Program-made: the position numbers and the translations under genes
In this document: positions 13,330 through 37,743 of the stretch, in pieces
Numbering within the stretch: position 1 is the stretch's first letter
Layout: each line of letters begins with the position of its first letter
Assembly (NCBI GenBank): GCA_034359265.1
Contig: CP136890.1
Location: forward strand, 1,924,501 to 1,988,500
Origin: Canna indica
Taxonomy: Eukaryota; Streptophyta; Magnoliopsida; Zingiberales; Cannaceae
Length of the DNA: 64,000 nucleotides
Direction of reading: 5' to 3'
Notes under the pieces: model-generated
Told to the model about the DNA's origin: nothing
Seen by the model: only the letters and a program-made list of their open reading frames with translations
The model's database searches: none

Positions 13330-14215
13330 TCAGAGCCTGGCCTGGAAAAAAATTGAGCCTAGAATCACCGGCCCAGCATGACACGGACCGGCCCGTTTAG
13401 CCCCATACACGAAGAAAGAATAAAAAATCCGATTGAATTGGATTTAACCCGATAACTAACGGATTTTAAACCCGTTGATACCCAACCCAATAGTATTTAT
13501 TGGGCTATCGGATCGGGCCCAGTCCAATAGCACTTGGCCCGGCCCGACACGTTAAGGGTTTGGTCATTATCGGGCCATCTTGATAATAGCCCGACAGGGT
13601 CGACCCATCCATTAGGCCAATAAGGCCATTGTCGGCCCCAGGTTGATTGGTAGCCCCTACCAATACTGAAATTTATATCAAATGTTGTCAGCTGAATTAA
13701 TTATACTCGATCAGTGGGGGCCATTAGATATATCAAATCTGAAGTAATTGCATATTACCCTAACAAAAATTTTGCCCCATCTCCAGACTCTTCGTCTCCA
13801 ATGGTCGACCGTCCACAAGTCTAGATAAAAGCAATGTCCAACCTCAAACATTCATCTTCTCCCTCTTCGCCTCTCGCCCCTTGGTCTTCCGAAGTAATCC
13901 GAACTCTTAGTCTCTCTTATCACTGCTAGGTTGCAACATCGAAGTAGATGTCGCCACTAACTTTCTCTACCTCTTCGGTTCTCCCTAACAGTCGAACTCC
14001 CTCCGTCCCGCCTCCCACTCTCTATTTATATTAATTTAATTTTGCATCTTAATAAGTTAGAAAAATAAAATTTACATAAAAAATGATATTAATTTTATTG
14101 AATAAATAAAATGCCTCATTTTAATATTTTGCTTTAGGTCACAATATTTGCCCGGACACGATAATACTTAGCCCGAATCCAATTTTATTAGGCCGGGCCT
14201 AAACTGTCAGGTTTA
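13330..14215. repeat. Transposon-like GC-rich segment with GGCCCG/CCCGA words, ends unresolved
   Basis: Repeated CCCGATA, GGCCCGGCCCG and related words resemble those inside the hAT elements at 53009 and 53622, within otherwise AT-rich DNA. No clean termini or target duplication were found, so it is either a degraded hAT-like copy or a mosaic of insertions. It directly abuts the duplicated exon copy at 14218. Confidence 0.45.
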
Positions 14216-14217
14216 GT

Positions 14218-14655
14218 GATAATTAAGTTTTCCAATGGAAATAAACAACTAAAACAAAGTAACACATAAATATCGATGTTCAACAACTTGGAGAAAAGAT
14301 CTATAAAATAGAGAAACAACTAAATGTCTAAGCTTCAAACAAGTTCAAGGCTGGAATTATACGAAGGACAAAGAGGGCTACTTGAACCAACTCCATAACC
14401 AATTGCATAACTCCAGTTATTTAGATCCTTGAAGCACATTAGCTTCTTGGATTCACCTATAAAGTCAAATACTCAATCGTGAAACAAGAAAAAAATTCTA
14501 ACTTGATTCTGATCCTAGATTATATAGATGAAACCAAAAAAAAAAAAAGTTAGTTTCCTAAATGTGATATTTTCAATCTATTAATTTAGTGCTTTGGTAC
14601 AACAATATTCGAGTAGTAGCCAATAGGAAGAAGATAATGCCATTACTTGTACTAC
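14218..14655 (-). pseudogene. Decayed partial copy of OM47-like exon 8 with flanking intron
   Basis: About 440 bp closely match 20278-20709, which holds exon 8 (20385-20515) of the OM47-like gene and parts of both neighbouring introns. Order and strand are the same. In this copy the exon frame meets a TGA after the Leu-Glu-Leu-Val codons and the splice donor side is altered, so it cannot supply a normal exon. It lies about 400 bp beyond the gene's own stop codon. Confidence 0.85.
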
Positions 14656-15055
14656 GGATATGCTATTATTTGTAGAATAACAAGACGATGACGCAGCCAC
14701 GTAACCCACGTTTGACTCTCTCGCCATTTTTTTTTCTCGCAATCGAGTACCAGATTCAATCTTCAACATTATAAAATATATATTGTCAATGACCGGACCA
14801 GAAGTCGATTAATGTTGGAAATTGTACAGGAAGATAATAAAATATAAATTGTACAAGAAGACAACAAAGAAGACTGATCATGCTTTATGGCATTCGTAAC
14901 AATAACCATTGCCTGCAAAACCAAAATTTAGGAAGCAGCTCCATGGCACACCAACCTAGAAAGAAAATACTAACTATGCTATTAAAAGCATTCTAAATAA
15001 GAAAAATTGTTGATGTTCCTCTCAAGTTGCCGGTGACTTATTTTTTAATATACAA

Positions 15056-26162
<11,107 letters not shown>

Positions 26163-26652
26163 CTCGTTCCTCTTTCGGTTTCTCCGCTTCACTCGCTTCC
26201 TCAGCACCAGTTTTCTATGGAGATGAACAATTTATACTTCACCCTCTCCTTGGATCCCGTTTCCATCGCTCAAGCTCAGCCTACGACCCGCTCCGGAGAA
26301 GTTCCCTGTCGTAGCCTCGCAAGAGTCTTAAATTGTAACTAAAATGAAATTGATTTCAAAATTAAAAATATTGTGAGCAATTTTTCCAAAGTGGATTTTT
26401 CTTTTCACATACTTTATAATTTATATGCGGTTACAAACTTAGAATACCTTTTACTTTATAATATTTTAAAATATATATATATATATATAATTATTAAAAT
26501 ACTTCTAGAAAGTAATATATAATCTTTACAATCTAAAAAAGGTTTATAATTTGATTTTTTTTGTTAAAGATTAGTATAAGAAAATATTTTTATCATTTGA
26601 AATAATAGCCCTCAACCATGACAAAAAAAATAAATGTCCAATTTATTCAAAT
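26163..26652. other. Upstream region of the OM47-like gene
   Basis: GC-richer DNA at 26163-26330 next to the start codon is probably promoter and 5' UTR, followed by AT-rich sequence. No clear TATA box or other gene was seen. Confidence 0.4.
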
Positions 26653-26668
26653 TGGTCAATAATATTTC

Positions 26669-27435
26669 TTGAAGGGAAAAATAGATATATGAGCAATATT
26701 TTGAGAAATGTTGTTAGTCTTCTATATGATACAGAAAGGATATCAAAAGTAAAGAGGTTTGTGCTGGAAGCTGTCATAAGCAAAATGAGGAGGTAGCTCA
26801 GCGTATTCCTGCTAATGTGAACTGGGTGGACATATATTGCGATGCTGCTTGGAGGAGCACTAATGAAGAAAGTAGCGGGTGTATTGCTTTTAAAGATATG
26901 AATTGGGTCTTTGTGGATGAGCAAGTTGAGGCAGCAATGAGTTCTTTGCAGGCATAATTGAAAGTTTTTATGGTTTGATATGTCCAGAGCAAGGGAGAGA
27001 AATTTGAGAAGACTGTGACTATACTCTGATTGTGAGAAGACCATAAACATTTTAAATGGTAGTCTAATAGTTTGGTGGAAAGATCTATGGCCGGTGAAAA
27101 AGATAAAGAAGAAGGAAGAAGAGTTCGAAGGTATAAAATAAAAATTGATCAAAAGAACTTTGAATGTAACTGCTCATAATATAATAGGTTTTAGCTTGTT
27201 AAATAATTTATTTTTTTTGAAAAGCCGAAATCAATGATGTAAGATGTTTAAACATTGTGAAAAATTATTGTAATCTAGCTATTATAGCTGATATGAATGA
27301 ATGTAATTCGAGTAATGAAGTGGATGCTCAAGGATGAGGATCGAAGGCGGAGACAGCTATGTTAAACCTGGTTGTCCTTGTTCTTCGGGTATTGAGGTAT
27401 TGATTGATTTCTCGGTGTTTTCTTAAAAAAAAAAA
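26669..27435 (+). mobile_element. 5'-truncated LINE 3' end with RNase H remnant and 15-bp TSD
   Basis: At about 26800 the plus strand encodes NWVDIYCDAAW and GCIAFKDMNWVF, an RNase H-like fold as in plant LINEs. After a stop and frame change it continues as SDCEKTINILNGS. The copy ends in a run of 11 A (27425-27435). TGGTCAATAATATTT (26653-26667) and TGGTCATTAATATTT (27436-27450) flank it, 14 of 15 identical, as expected for target-primed insertion. Stops and frame changes make it inactive. Confidence 0.82.
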
Positions 27436-27450
27436 TGGTCATTAATATTT

Positions 27451-28459
27451 TTTTCTTTTTTTCCCGTCAATAATGTTTCTTATCACGTAAAATGTCGAGT
27501 TGTAATTTAAGATGATCATAGAAAGTCTGCAATTGGATTAGCTCAAACTATTTAAGATGGGAAATCTAATAATTCAAAGCTTAATCCTAATCCAAATTCC
27601 ATGTGACTCATAATCCCCACGTCAAATGGGAAAAAAAATGGGACAAATTTGTGTCGATTGGGTCAGAAATCAAAATTGACGCATTGACGGTTCATAGAAG
27701 TCATCATAGCTGACGGACCGGCTGGTCCGAGAAATTTGCACAATTACGTGGAACATATAGTATAATTTGTTCTTTAAAATCCGTAGAAGGTGTAGGAAAT
27801 ACAATAAACTTTTATTTATATCTTTTTTGGATCGTATAAAAAGTAAGTTGATATATAGGAAGTTATATTTTCCATAATCAAATTTTTATAAAATTCTTAG
27901 AAACTGGCAACATATTTGCTTGACGTATTTGTAATTTTTTAAAATTAATTTCTTATATTTTACGTAGATAAACTATCTGTTAAAATAGTTTAGTTTTTAA
28001 AATAAAAATAAAAATATTCAAAATTGTTTGATTGTAGTATGTTATTTATTATACTATTACAACTCAAATAATGAGAATCAAAATTTAAAATATAATTTCA
28101 GTTTTATATAAAAGGAATAGACAAATTATTTATAAGAAATTTTATTCTTCGTGTAACTTTATACTAATCAAAGACTTCTTATTTACTTGCAAAATATCGA
28201 AAGATGAATTGTAAAAATTGCGAGGCTGATAGTTTCTCTGGGCAGATGCCTCCTGACTCTGAGGTGTGTCAAGTGTTGACTCAGCTCATGGGATGAAGAG
28301 ACAAAAGTCGGCCGGCATATATGATTGTATAAATATAAAGTCTAAAGACCAAGATTAGACAATATTGTAGTGACTAGCAATGTAGCATAACCACTTTTTT
28401 CTTGCACGTGCAATATCAGAATGGATTAATTCATTGGAAGAACATCACTTTCTTGAATG

Positions 28460-28514
<55 letters not shown>

Positions 28515-30455
28515 ATATCAAAATCGAAATGTCACTTTCTTGAATGGAACATTTTTTCAAGGGGGAAATTGAGAAAGTTCCCTAGCAGTAGCACCAAACC
28601 AACTCGTCCAGAATCGAGTTAGGCAGTTGGAAACAAAATGTTTTACGGTATAAAAATATTTATATCATTTATTTTGAAGTTAAAATATTATTGAGATTAT
28701 TAGAAATGATACAAAATGAGACTTAAGCTATATGTTAACCGAGACTCAACAAAAATAATGTAAATGTTGATTGTCATGTTGATTTTACACACGTCGCACA
28801 TGCAGAAAACGAATGAAATATAGATGAGATTTAGGAACGAATCTAATCATTTTGAATGTACACTACAAACTCATTTTTTCAGAACACCGATTCAAGCAAT
28901 CGAAGAAGTAGACAAATTATTTCTGAGCAGCTATAATACTTTGGCGCTGACTTCTAGCAAAACTTACAGGTTACGTGTACATGACCTTGTCCATGAGCAT
29001 AGAGTTTGGGAGCGGGCCTCGATGACAAAAAGCTTCTCTCATTGAAGAGGGAGAGGGCGAGGAAGACTTCTTCCGTCTATCTATGTTGTAGGTTGGAGGA
29101 GGGGAAGACAAGAAAATAGAGAGATAGATAAACCAAAGAGGTGAGAAAGAGAGATGTAACTAGAAATATTTTTCGTATCATCCTTAATGATTGAGAGTTA
29201 ATACTTATACACTGTCTAATGTTGAATTCAATCGTAAACACGTACCTACCAACAAGATAAGCATAACAATAATGAAGATCATTATCTTCGTGCAATTAGT
29301 GGTCCACTTGCATGCACCCATGCATACGTCCACCACCCATGTGCGTGGGCCCACCACCTCGACTTCGTTGTCATTACTTACACGTTCAGTCGTTCAACAT
29401 TCACTCTTTGATTTGTTCAGCCCTGCACTCGCCTCTTCCTTGCGTCGTTGGGCCCATGATCTGGTTGATATGGCATTCGACTCGGCTTAGCTCACTTGAA
29501 GATATGTAACACAAACTGACGCATTTTGTGCATCAAGAGGTACTTTAGTACCTGATGAAAATGTAATATTTTTTTTGAAGTAGAGAATTATATTTAATTC
29601 ACGAGTAAAAATAAAATATAAAGAGAGTGGGGGGGGGGGAAGAATTTAAAACACAGTAACTAAAAGAAAAATAGGACCAATAGAACACACACAAGATTAG
29701 AGTATCTTGTATACATCTATGAAAGACAACATTGATACAGTGAGATCTAAAATACCCCTCGAGATATCCTCAACACATCTGGTTGCGTTCACACTAGGTG
29801 AACCAGCACTAAAACGTCAAGAACATCTTAATATATTTTCTTCAAAAAATTAATATTAATGATGAGACCCATATTTATGTGGCATATTACATATCGTTTA
29901 CATGATAAATTATTCTCTGTATGTGTGTTATATATAAAGTCAACATCTCAATCAATATCCGCATCATCTCCGTTAAGTTTTAGTTAATAAAAGTTAACTT
30001 AAGTATAATTTTTGTATTATTTTTAATAATTTTAGAAATATTTTAATTTTAAAATAAATGATAAAACATTTTAGTATCCTAATAAAAACGTCAAAAATAT
30101 TTTAATATCTTTTATCTTTATTTACTTTAATCTACCGATAAATCTATCCAAAACCATGTGGCGCAGGAAGTAAACGGTCCGTCGTCGTCTCGTCCGGCCC
30201 GCCTCATCTTTCCACAACCCTTGTGCTGATATGACCATGTCGCTTTTCCTTCCGGCTTCTTTCTCCTTCCAAGTCAATCACAAAACACCATTTCCCCGTC
30301 AACTCCTCCGTTGGTCTCCTAAACCTTTCCAAACTCCTCCCACCACCATCTCGTTCTCCTCCTCCCTCTCTTATTATGCCTTATCTCCCCACACTTTCCT
30401 CCACTCCCCCTTACTCATCTCCCCTTCCTCTTATTTCCCGTGCTCTCACTGATTC
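27451..30455. other. AT-rich intergenic region ahead of the gene at 30456
   Basis: No gene recognised. It contains the microsatellite at 28462-28511. The last 250 bp are CT-rich (CTCC/TTCC runs) and probably form the promoter and 5' UTR of the next gene. Confidence 0.45.
28444..28549. repeat. (TA)n microsatellite flanked by an 18-bp direct repeat
   Basis: TCACTTTCTTGAATGGAA occurs at 28445-28462 and again at 28532-28549. Between them is about 50 bp of pure TA repeat plus some 20 bp of other sequence. Confidence 0.85.
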
Positions 30456-33400
30456 ATGGAGAGTCCCGATCCATACGACAGCGATTCAGGGGGCTCGGAG
30501 TTGTCCGACTCGTTCGGGGAGCGGCAGCTCACGGCGGCGGAGGCGGAGACCGAACTCGTGCCGGCCATGGAGGGCCTATGCATAACCGGGGAGGCCCGAC
30601 CTGGGTGCTTGCTCAAGGTCGAAGGTTGCCCCGTCGGTGGAACTGTGCGATGCGATTTCGCGGTTCGCTTTCTCGTTTTACCCCGTTTTTCCGTTTGCTT
30701 ATTATTGCCCTGACAGGGATTATTGTATTAAAGAACGAGTATTGGGTGCGGTGATTCTTGCTTGATTTTGTCCTCTCTTTTCTGTGTTTTGCAGTGGGTA
30801 CGATGCTTCGATGGTGGATTTTCTAGCTACATCGAAGGTATTCCAAATTGAACTTGCTTTTGATTGTTCATCTGAAAAAGCTTTCTTTTGATTGATTGAT
30901 TAATGATCTTTCCAGCGTTTTAATTATGTTTACTGTTGATTGATGATCCTACCTGCCAAAATTCCTGAATGTGCGTGTGTGCTTTGAAGCTTTCAAAGGG
31001 GCAAGTGGCGTTCATAGTTTTGACGGATCAAGATATATATTATATTTGTTTGGCGAGATGCTTGTTTCATTGTCTCAAACGCCACGTCGATTGTATTGTT
31101 GGCGTAAATAATTTGGATTTTAAGATGGCCGTTTCAGTGTCTTGTAGGTTTCTTCTCCAATGGATAGTTGTATGTGGCTTTTGTTAGCTACGAGGCTTCT
31201 TTTTCCTAATAGAAGAGCTCTTTTTCTGTTTCTTCTTTTTTGATAGAGACAGAGTCAGTCTTCTATGATTGTTTTCACAACTTTCATACCATGCATTCCG
31301 AATACAACTTGTATGTAGCCCGGCTTCATAGAAAATCTATGGAGCCGGGCTCCATAGCAGTTATTTCCATGCATTCCTCATGTCCCTTCTGACGCTGTAT
31401 CTTGCAACAGTGGTCGAAAGTTTCTCTTTTAGCGGCCGAGCTAATGGCAGGACCATCTTGGACCTTTAAACTGACAAATACCATGATGGGACTATCTCGT
31501 AGCTGTACTTGCTATCTGGTGGGGCAGCTGCAATGATGCTTGTTTATAACAAGTTTAATGTCAAGTGCATCATTTTGTTAAGTGCTGTGTCACTATATCT
31601 ATATATTTGGCAATACATGCTGGAGTTTTCCTTGTTACTCAACTTGGGTCCGATACTTATTATAAAATATATCCAAGAGGCGTCCAATACTTACTGTTGA
31701 GGCACATGACTCCAAAATAATTCTCTGGTTGGTCACTTTTTCATACTTAGATAAGCTGATCAACAAAATCATGTAAAATTAAGATCTTTGCTATAATCTC
31801 AATTTGGTATACCATATATTGCACTTTTAAAATAACTATCATTTTGGTATACCATATATTGCACTTTTAAAATAACTTTGTTTAATCACATCCGTTCATT
31901 TTCAGATTCATTGGTAATTGTTTTTGTTTTTAAGATTCACTATATTTATCTCATTAATTTCACCGGTAACCAACCTGGCAAATTGCTGACATATCCTGGT
32001 TCCATTATACAATACATTGTAACAGGTGAAAATAAATCTACGTATTTGGTGACTGCTGATGATGTTGATTCATTTCTTGCTATTGAAGCCATACCTATTG
32101 GAGAGGACAAAACGATGGTACATGCCCCTCTTTGCTTTTTCTCTTATATCTGACTCAACTTTTTGCTTTTAGTTTTTTCAACATTATTGAATGGAATGTT
32201 GAGGATAGACATGTGGGAGAGGAATATTCTAGATGTCAAATTAGACATTATTCCCATAAAGATTTGTGTGGTAGAAATGTCTGAAACCATCGGTCTCCTG
32301 TTTTGCAAACCTTGTCAGTATAAAGAAAATGAAATAAGCTAAACCATGAGACACAACAGGGTAGTTATTGCCAAACATTGATACAGTGGAATTCTTGGTA
32401 ACTAAAGTCTGATGTGATGTCAAAACTTTAACTATTACCAACTTAGAATTTTGAAATATTTCCATCTTCCACAAGCACCTAAAACAGAGATAGACATTTT
32501 TTATTTGGATATATTTTGAACAAAACTGATGTTTACTCTGATTTGCTGATCTCTTGTCCTCATATTTGTGTTGCTTTCTCCAATGCAGGGTGAAATGATA
32601 AGAAAGTACGCCAACGAGCGTAGGAAGATATTATGTGGTGAGCTACATAACTCTTATCTCATTCCACATTAATGTCCACAATCAAAGTTGATAATTTGCA
32701 TTTTACAGTAAATTGGCTACTACATTAAAAATTGACCGGATTTAGGCTTCAGCATTTGCTTTCTTTTTTTTTGATGGAAGACTTGAAGCATCCTTGTTTT
32801 TACCGACAAACTTAGTTCCATGGTTTGAACTGTTTGAAGCATGATTATGAGCACCATTAGATAATCTGTGCAAATTCCAGGGCCCGCATTGTTATTTCGG
32901 TTATGTTGTGTCAGGTTGGAAGTATACAAAAAGTAATGCCTTTTTAATTGTAGAATTGTGTAACAGAAAGGAGGCATAGGGCAGCAGAGACCTAACTTAC
33001 AAGTACATGGTTCAATAATAATTAGCCTAGAAGTAAGAACATCTTAAGGATCATGCTTATCATCTTCCCTTCTTTGTTGCTTCTGCCTTCCATTTCCTGA
33101 CACCATTAAATCTTTCTTCTTCACTTACCCATGCAATCACAGATTCAAAACATAATATGGTCGATCACTACTACTGGTGCAGCTTTGGGGAAATGCTCTT
33201 TGCACTAATGTTATGACTAATAGCTAACAAGGATTTTCTTTAAAACCCAGCTTGCAATGTGTTTGACTTTATGTAACATTTTTTTTAGCATGACATTCAA
33301 TGTTATTTAATATGATAAATTGATGATGTTGCTGGCACAGATTTTGAAATGTATGGGCAAATTGAGCAGGCCTATTTTGTTGGACATGCATCATTCAATG

Positions 33401-36400
33401 TCTCAATGCTGGTAAATTAGTAGGATTGAAGTCTCAGTTCATTCTTAAACCTGATTACTTATTTACTACTTTAGCAGTTAACGAGGGAATCGCTCCTGTC
33501 CACAGGTGGGTAGTTATAGTGGCTGGAAGATGGCTAAGCTGGAACTTCAACGGAATGGTTTCTGCATAACAGGGTCATCTTCCATTGTAATTAGTGACAA
33601 ATTTTCACCAAGCATAACTGTATGTTCATTTATTGTCTATGTTTAATTTCAGTAAATTACTCCCCTCAAGTGATTATCTGAGCTTTTATTAGCATAACTG
33701 TTGCAATAATATGCTTCTTTCGCTTTCCCTTTATAGAGATCAAATGACCCTGCTCTTACTCAATATCAAATAAAGAGCAATTGTCTAATGGATAAATGAG
33801 AAAGACACACCTAAGAGGGGATGATTATCTTATTTTAGATTTTTCCTAAAATATTATCATATTATGCAGGGATGGAACTACATGGAGGTGAGAGGTTCCC
33901 TCAAAACTTTGAAAACATCAAACTATATATTATTATTTTTAATACAAAATAGAGATTTTTCAATTTGACACCTTATTTTAATTGTATGCATTTCATTAAT
34001 CCACCATTAGCTTGGTTGTTAGACATCTATGTATGTTGGGGTAATGGGTTCAATCTCTAACTATTGTGGTTACTACCCATATTTTCCTTTTTACTTGAAG
34101 TGTTTGTGTACCTATTATAAAGCCAATTTTTTTAGGGCTGGAGGGGCATTTACTCAAGTCATAACTAATATTTATTGACTTTATATTTTTAATTTAATTA
34201 CTCTTTTAGGAATAGTGTGACATAAATAATTTAATTATGTTAATGTTAATTAATTTACTTTTGTCGAAGTTACTTATTTATAGCGTATCTAAATTTCAAT
34301 CTAATTAACAAAAATTTATCAAACATTTTTTTGTATATTCCATTTCTTTGATATATTTAATAATTAAAAAATTCATCATGGTTGATTTTTATACTAAAAA
34401 CATTATTCAACAACGACAAGGAGGATAGCTAGAGATGTACACGAGGTTTTTAACTTTCTAATTTAATTTTATATTGGAAATGAGATAGAACCTCATGGCT
34501 GGGGGCGGAGCCACATGTGTGATCACTGATGTAAGTAATATGTTTGAAAAAAATTGATAATGAGTTGATTGCACAACATCTTCAAAATACAAAAAATCGT
34601 AGAGAACAATTATAAAAGCATATATATATTTTGTTTATTTCCAAACATTTTATTTTGAAATAGCAAATTTTTGAATTGCTTTTATACCTCATCTAATGAG
34701 TTTTTTTAAAAAATTAGTCAACTTTACATATTGGTGATTAATTATAAACTTAAGAATATTGCACCCTCTTTAGGTTTGGGCTCCGCCACTGATATTATGT
34801 AGATAAAGTTGGGATCAGACGTATGCATAGATGTTGGATTTACATTGTTCTGGCCCTTGCATGTTCCTTTTTTCTTTATAAAAAAAGGCAACTGGAAAAA
34901 ATTACCAAGTCCTTTACAGAGAGAATTTGAATAATAACAAGTGCTGGGACTTGGGTCCAAATTACCAAGGCCCACAATGTGTATGTGCTGCACAGTACCA
35001 GTAAGTCAATGGTACCTTTTTAAGGTTAATTTGTTTTTTGAATAATATTAGATGGGATTGAATATGAACCATAGTATGCACCATAAAGTTCCTTTCTGAT
35101 TAGAGAAGTAAACAGAGAACAATATAAAATTAGACCAATGAAATGGGATATTCTAGGAGAAAGAGAGCAAGAATGAAAATGTGAGAAGCCATAATTTACT
35201 GTTACAAATACTCATTAAATTAGGTTTCTGCAACAAGATGTTGGCTTTTGAAGCAAAACGGAAATCTTTCCATAGTTTTGAATTTGTAATTGTTGCAGAA
35301 TAACTTCTTACTGGGACTTCCATTTTCTTTCACTAAAGAAGTAGTTTTTACAAAAGGAGAAGCTCTAGGAAGCTATAATGAAATTGCATTTGTTTGATAT
35401 GAATGCAATAATTCATGTTTATGATATTTACATAGAGAATTGAAGCCCTGCATACTCTTAAATCTAATGAATAGCTTAATGATATTGTTTGAAGAGTTCA
35501 AGTTGAAGGGGTGTGAGTGTTATTATGTTTATGACATTTGATATCAAATCCTTCTCATAATTAACAATTCTAGAAAATGGCTTATCCATACAGGTAAAAA
35601 TACCCTGTGGTACTTCTACTGGATTTTTAATACAGCTAGAAAATGAATCCATCCAGCTGTCTGCAGAAGCTAGCTTGTAAGTCAGTGTGAACGTCTCCTA
35701 GTTTTGGTACTTCCATTTCAACTTTTCATAACTCTAGTTGCTATAAATGTTCATTAATAATGAGAATATCATGATGACAGTTCATCGTATCAGAGTAGTT
35801 GTTGATTGCGGTTTCAAAAGAGTAGTTGTTGAATATATACTTGAACGACTTTCTTTCTAATTAAGAGCATTTTTCATGTATGCAGGTTACGTGATATCAT
35901 TGTGCTCACCATGAGATTGTTTATTACGAGGGTAAGACATGCATATTCCTTCAGTCAAAGAGTGTGAAGGTGCTATGCCTCCAGATACTTAAAATGTTTT
36001 GGGTCTTGAATTGGGGGCTTCAATGCATTATTTACTTTCCTCCTACTGCATAAGTTTGCAACGCCTGCAAATTTATTTTACATTAATTATATTATTCTTG
36101 TGCATATTCAGAATTGAGAGTGTCTCATCCAGTATGATGAATGCCACTCTTGAATTGCTCAACAGCACGTTCTTACTGTTTAAATTTTTAGAATCATAGA
36201 CCAAGCGTACACCTTGAGGGAGTGAACTATAATTTGTTCTTGTGGACACCATTTTGAGATTCCAGGATTCTAACCTCCTTTAGAAGCCCAACTATTTGGC
36301 CCTTGTAATTAAATTTTAGTTGATAAGAATGATTGCAGTAATTATTGCCAACTGTCTTATACCCCATAATGTATTTATCTGATCAAATATTTATATACTG

Positions 36401-36466
36401 CAGGCTGCCGAGAAAGATAGTCCACCCGCTGCAAAGAAAAGAAGGAAGAGGTTCCTCTTCTTCTAA
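30456..36466 (+). CDS. Uncharacterised plant protein, nine exons, 255 residues
   Basis: Exons 30456-30662, 30795-30837, 32026-32117, 32589-32637, 33341-33411, 33506-33619, 35594-35676, 35886-35931, 36404-36466 fit GT-AG and phase. The N terminus is acidic and Ser-rich (MESPDPYDSDSGGSE). Then follow WVRCFDGG and YLVTADDVD, a beta-rich stretch, LLRDIIVLTMRLF, and a basic tail PPAAKKRRKRFLFF that could be a nuclear or membrane-targeting signal. The WVR...TADDVD...GE-layout recurs in a family of plant proteins whose function I do not know, and faintly recalls Ig-like modules of AIR9 or SCAB proteins. Exon 3 could instead begin at 31906 in the same phase, adding 40 residues. I assign no function. 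Confidence 0.82.
31317..31351. repeat. Strong 15-bp hairpin with 5-base loop in intron 2
   Basis: AGCCCGGCTTCATAG (31317-31331) pairs with CTATGGAGCCGGGCT (31337-31351) with a single G-T type mismatch and loop AAAAT. Confidence 0.85.
31803..31877. repeat. 40-bp-period tandem duplication in intron 2
   Basis: A 35-bp block beginning TTTGGTATACCATATATTG at 31803 recurs identically at 31843. It contains the palindrome GGTATACC. Confidence 0.92.
33867..34791. mobile_element. Non-autonomous hAT-type element (925 bp), TSD ATATTATG
   Basis: Starts CAGGGATGGAAC and ends, on the opposite strand, CAGTGGCGGAGCCC. It is flanked by perfect 8-bp repeats ATATTATG (33859-33866 and 34792-34799) and sits in intron 6 (33620-35593) of the gene at 30456. 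An inner GGGGGCGGAGCCAC at about 34501 repeats the terminal word, so an older copy may be nested. No transposase was seen. Confidence 0.82.
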
Positions 36467-37743
36467 AGTAGGCTAAAAATTTGCTGCTTCATGCACTTGC
36501 AGTCTGTAGCGGATATATATTTTACAATACGTGAATTGTTTATATGTTTTGATATGTAGAAACGTTTAGTAAGAACCTACCATATATTTTTTCGTGTATC
36601 TCTAATCATCTGGTAACTTAAGTCAACATTTTTCTCATCATTATTTAGGTAGATTTTCGCAACTTGCAAGGCTCACTTGATTTAGCAGACTTTCGGCCGG
36701 GCCACACGTCAGGTCTAATGATTCTCTTAATGGGTTCATTCTGGACTTTGTGCGGTAAGGACTTCAAAGACATAATATAATTAAATGTGATCCAATAAGG
36801 GATTTAAATGATCCATTGTTATGTTCGTAGTAACTAGTAAGCATTTTTGCGTCAAGGTAAGTAATCGATGGAGTATCCATGATTTGTTGGGAAGGTTCTT
36901 TTTAGTGCGGATTAGGATTCAGGAGTGTGCTTTTGCATGCTTCATCCTCACTCTTCAAGAAAAGATGCTTCAGATAAGCATTACTGTACGTATTAGCCAG
37001 CCATCAGTACATGTATCATCGATGTCCTTGGACCAGCACTTGATGTCTGGGTTGCATCGATGCAACGAGAATATCATGCTATTAGATTCCTGAGTTGTTT
37101 ATATAATTAAGCTCCGTCAACCATGTCGGTGATGTCAGAGAAGCATCATGTGCAATTGAGCTTCTTCATGATCTCTGCAAGGGAACTTTTGCTTGAAGAA
37201 ATCAATGGAAGATGCATGAGCTTCTTATAATGAAATAGTCAAAGTCAAAGTCAAGCGCAAAGAAGAGCGCGATGACACATCAACAGAACATTTATACATC
37301 AATTTTTGCATGATCATCTAAAATGGAAATTTAAGGAGTTTAATCCATTCTACGACACACTGCCTAGTCTTAGTTGGCACTTGGCAGGCAAATATATACT
37401 CAAGTAGATGGGTGTTCTGAAATGGACAGGAAATGATACCCTGTGTGCTTGAGTCACTCATCTTGACTTCCACTTCAACCTTGGTTGTCATGCCCTCACT
37501 CACTATGCATGCCTGCTACTCTATGCATGCATGTTCCGTGGTGGTATCTAGAAATGATTAGGGATGATGAGGTGCTTTGGAATCTGGACAGTAGTGATCC
37601 TGTTGCTTGAAATTTAAATAACCTAACCCTTTCGTAGCATTCGAGTCTCGGAAACTTTTTGCCTTAACTTGTCGGTCTTGCACGCTTAATGTATATATAT
37701 ACTTTCAATAGATCAACCAAATTAAATAGAAAAAAATAGTTCG
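36467..37743. other. 3' UTR and intergenic DNA
   Basis: Presumed 3' UTR of the preceding gene, then spacer. The open frames at 36821-37093 and 37318-37503 show no domain. Confidence 0.4.

Noticed and set aside
26643..27152. 169-residue minus-strand frame
   Set aside because: Opposite strand of the decayed LINE RNase H region; the plus strand explains the sequence.
30440..30754. Overlapping 104-residue frame at the start of the gene at 30456
   Set aside because: Reads the GC-rich exon 1 in another frame and continues into intron 1.
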